Source: Rhineura floridana
Lineage: Eukaryota > Chordata > Lepidosauria > Squamata > Rhineuridae
Assembly: GCF_030035675.1 (NCBI RefSeq)
Contig: NC_084482.1
Span: 221,487,943-221,551,942, forward strand
Reading direction: 5' to 3'
Length of the DNA stretch: 64,000 nt
The position numbers and the translations under genes are program-made. This document shows positions 61,567 to 64,000 of this stretch, piece after piece. Under the pieces are notes generated by a model. It searched no databases, had not been told where the DNA came from, and saw nothing but the letters and a program-made list of their open reading frames with translations. The stretch's first letter is position 1. Each line of letters starts with the position of its first letter.

Positions 61567-62435
61567 ATCTAGACTCTGTCAGTTCATGCTCATATTACTA
61601 CTATACTCTTGTTTCCATCATTTGAACTCTCATCCTAACCTGCATCTTGATGCTGATGTTGTATTCTAATAAGTTCTCCTGACTCACCCCTGTACAGCTT
61701 CAGCCATATATAGACATGATCATTGGCTGAATGCCCGGACTCCTTATAAAATGTTGATACTTTACGGGAAAGAATTTATTTTGGAACTACTGTAAACAAA
61801 ACTCAAAGGAAAAAAGACACTTGAACTGGCAGCTTGTCTTTTTACTCATGTTTTGGCTTGTATTGTTTGCGCTACTTTTCCACACATAATTCTATGTAAA
61901 TCAATTATAAAGAATTGGAGATGGCCAATTTCTATAAATACAGGTGGCCTGTGACACAGTGAATTGCATCTGCTGTTGCTGACTTTACTAGGTTCTGCCC
62001 TAGTAGTTTGCAGCCTACTAAGAAGCTGGCTTTACTAGGTTCACCCCCAACAGGCATTTCAAGATGAGCTTCATGCCCAGTGGACGCATGTTCACAAGTG
62101 CCAGACTGACCCTACTTGGTCCACACAACTCTGTTCTATTCACCGAGAGCAGGACTTACCAGATCAAAATTATACCTTTTCTTATCTATAAAAATCTCTG
62201 TTTGTAAGGGCTGAATATTTTCTGGTCAAAAGTAACTAGTCTTGTCTATTTCCTTCAAAGAGTCAGACCTCCATTCGTGTTGGGAAGAAAGAAAAGATCC
62301 CTTTATCCAGATGTTCAGCTGCGTTGAGGCCCCATTTTGGTTTGGAAATTGTAGGATTTTTCAGTTCCTGTGTAATATGATTCATTGCAGATGAATCAGG
62401 GTGTGAGTTCTCCTGGAGAACATCTTAGATGTCTT
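61567..62435. other. Unit-head spacer (unit C), nothing recognised
   Basis: Collinear with 965-1870, with a loss of about 29 bp near 62310. No gene was recognised. Confidence 0.5.
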
Positions 62436-62518
62436 TAAGAAGAGCCTGCTGGATCAGGCCAATGGCAGCATGCCTATAGGAAGCAAGCAAGCAGGACCTG
62501 AGTGCAACCCTTGCCCCG
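62436..62518 (-). mobile_element. CR1 3'-end fragment (unit C)
   Basis: Counterpart of 1871-1953. Confidence 0.7.
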
Positions 62519-63052
62519 TTGGGAGCACAGTGACTGTCTTAAAGCTGCAAAGTGCTCTCTGAAGCACCCTTCCCCCTCCTTTCATAGTGCAGGGAGGGAG
62601 GGAAAAAAGGTGCCTTTCAGATGGGCTGCCTGCCAGAGAAGTCCCATGCACAACCGATCTTTCTAAAAAGCAGTGGCTTCCAAAAGGGAACAGGCACCCA
62701 CAGCCAAGCTGAGGCCTTGGCTTGCCACCCCACGCTGCTTCTTTCAACTTCAGGAGCTGAATGGGGCTGCTTCACAGAGCAGTGCTGGGAGGGAGAAGTG
62801 ATTTCCATCCAATGGAAACAGCTTCCCCTTCCTTGAGCAAAGCCCCCTCCAACCGCTGATCAGCTGACTGGCAGAAGTGCGCCCCAGTCCAGCAAAGGCG
62901 CAATTGGCAGCCCGTTTCAAGGTCCTGGTGGTTCTTTTGAAGCCTCACCTTTATCTGCCGCACATCTGATGTCAGATCGGAGGGTGGTGCCTTTGTCCTC
63001 CCTGTAGACTTCCCATTCGCATCTGATCAGGCACTGTGAGGATGCTGGACTA

Positions 63053-64000
63053 GATATTTATTTATTTATTTAATTTAATTGATATACCGCCCTAAGCCAA
63101 AAAGGCTCTCTGGGAGGTGTACATGAGAGATAAAACAAGCACAATATATAAATACAATAAGTATAACAAAATCAAAGATCAAAACAAACAATTACAAAGA
63201 ACCAACAACGTCAAAATACAACAATAATGAAAATACTGATAAAATACACTATAAAATACAATTTAAAATGCCTGGGAGTATAAAAAGGTTTTCACCTGGC
63301 GCCGAAAGGATAGCAGCGTCGGTGCCAGGCGTACCTCATCGGAGAGACTATTCCACAGTTCGGGGGCCACTACCGAAAAGGCCCTAGTTCTAGTCACAAC
63401 CCTCTGGGCTTCTCGATGGGATGGCACCCGTTGGAGGGCCTTAGATGTTGAGCGCAGTGTACGGGTAGGTTCATATTGGGAGAGGCGTTCCACCAGGTAT
63501 TGCAGTCCCATGCTGTGTAGGGCTTTATAGGTCAAAACCAGCCCTTTGAATTTAGCCCGGAAACAAATAGGAAGCCAGTGCAGATGAGCCAGAACAGGTG
63601 TTATATGAGCAGACCTTCTGGTCCACGTCAGTAATCTGGCCGCTGCATTCTGGACTAGCTGTAGTTTCTGAACTATCTTCAAGGGCAGCCCAACGTAGAG
63701 CACATTGCAGTAGTCCAGCCTAGATGTTACCAGAGCGTGAACAACTGAGGCAAGGTCATCACTGTCCAGATAGGGACGTAGCTGGGCTACCAGTCGAAGA
63801 TGGTAGAAAGCATTCCGTGCCACCGAGGCCACCTGGGTCTCGAGAGACAAGGAAGGATCGAAAAGAACTCCCAAGCTACAAACCTGTTCCTTCAAGGGGA
63901 GTGTAACCCCATCAAGAACAGGATGAACATCCTCCATCTGGGCAGTGAAGGCACTCACCAACAGCATCTCGGTCTTGTCAGGATTGAGCTTCAGTTTGTT
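63053..64000 (-). mobile_element. L2 LINE inserted in unit C (continues)
   Basis: Minus-strand L2 whose 3' end at 63053 is a TATTTATT repeat next to gatataccgccctaagcc. It interrupts the unit head at the site equal to about 2500 in unit A (gactagat), which is uninterrupted in A and B. The 5' part runs past the window edge. Confidence 0.9.
63263..63967 (-). CDS. L2 ORF2 C-terminal part, open
   Basis: About 230 codons open on the minus strand: VCSLGVLFDPSLSLETQV, RLDYCNVLYVGLP, LQLVQNAAARLLT, ITPVLAHLHWLPI and APELWNSLSDEVR are hallmark L2 reverse-transcriptase-thumb and C-terminal motifs. The reading is undisturbed to its stop, so this insertion is young. It continues upstream beyond the window. 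Confidence 0.88.
   Translation of the reverse strand: MLLVSAFTAQMEDVHPVLDGVTLPLKEQVCSLGVLFDPSLSLETQVASVARNAFYHLRLVAQLRPYLDSDDLASVVHALVTSRLDYCNVLYVGLPLKIVQKLQLVQNAAARLLTWTRRSAHITPVLAHLHWLPICFRAKFKGLVLTYKALHSMGLQYLVERLSQYEPTRTLRSTSKALQRVPSHREAQRVVTRTRAFSVVAPELWNSLSDEVRLAPTLLSFRRQVKTFLYSQAF

Larger units (their letters stand above)
60603..64000. repeat. Segmental duplication unit C (partial)
   Basis: Third copy, collinear with positions 1-2500 of unit A until an L2 insertion at about 63053 interrupts it. By eye it differs from unit A at only a handful of bases in the first 1.7 kb, clearly fewer than unit B does. It lacks about 29 bp near 62310 that A and B have. The unit continues past the window. 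Confidence 0.9.

Overview
The window looks like squamate reptile (lizard or snake) nuclear DNA; the species cannot be told. The evidence is the mix of CR1 LINEs with an esterase-type ORF1, L2 and L1 LINEs, tRNA-derived SINEs, hAT-type MITEs, Ty3/gypsy and Ty1/copia elements, and a KRAB zinc-finger (KZFP) gene cluster with the usual vertebrate exon phases. All comparisons were made by eye, so identities and some boundaries are approximate.

Layout: three tandem copies of one duplicated unit. Unit A is 1-43472, unit B 43473-60602 and unit C 60603 to the window end (partial). Each complete unit runs: head spacer with an hAT MITE, an 86-bp minisatellite and old L2/CR1 pieces; an antisense 5'-truncated LINE (LINE Y) just upstream of a zinc-finger exon; the finger exon; a degraded inverted copy of the unit head; a GC-rich block; an exon with a start codon; a 127-nt KRAB-A exon; then the next head. 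Each gene therefore straddles a unit boundary: start and KRAB exons lie in one unit's tail, and the finger exon lies in the next unit. The gene made of tail A plus the unit B fingers has two nonsense codons and a 2-bp frameshift. The exon pair in tail B is open and would serve a finger exon beyond the right edge.

Unit A is 26 kb longer than unit B, mainly because of two nests. Nest 1 (8102-20385) follows a 1.66-kb partial duplication that produced a second finger exon; it is an ORF1-only LINE (LINE X) holding a nearly intact full-length L1 and a long CR1. Nest 2 (28202-39945) is a CR1 holding a half-L1 element and a gypsy element, and the gypsy element in turn holds a second half-L1 and a copia element. 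The two half-L1 elements share one deletion junction (middle of ORF1 to end of ORF2), have full 5' ends and long target-site duplications, and look like members of one mobile non-autonomous family comparable to mammalian HAL1.

Other points of note: four TTAGGG repeats replace a few bases at one site whose paralogues lack them, like telomerase-assisted break repair; the inverted head copy in unit B keeps the empty target site of the hAT MITE; and the head of unit C resembles unit A more than its neighbour B. No tRNA, rRNA or other independent RNA gene, and no non-KZFP host gene, was recognised.
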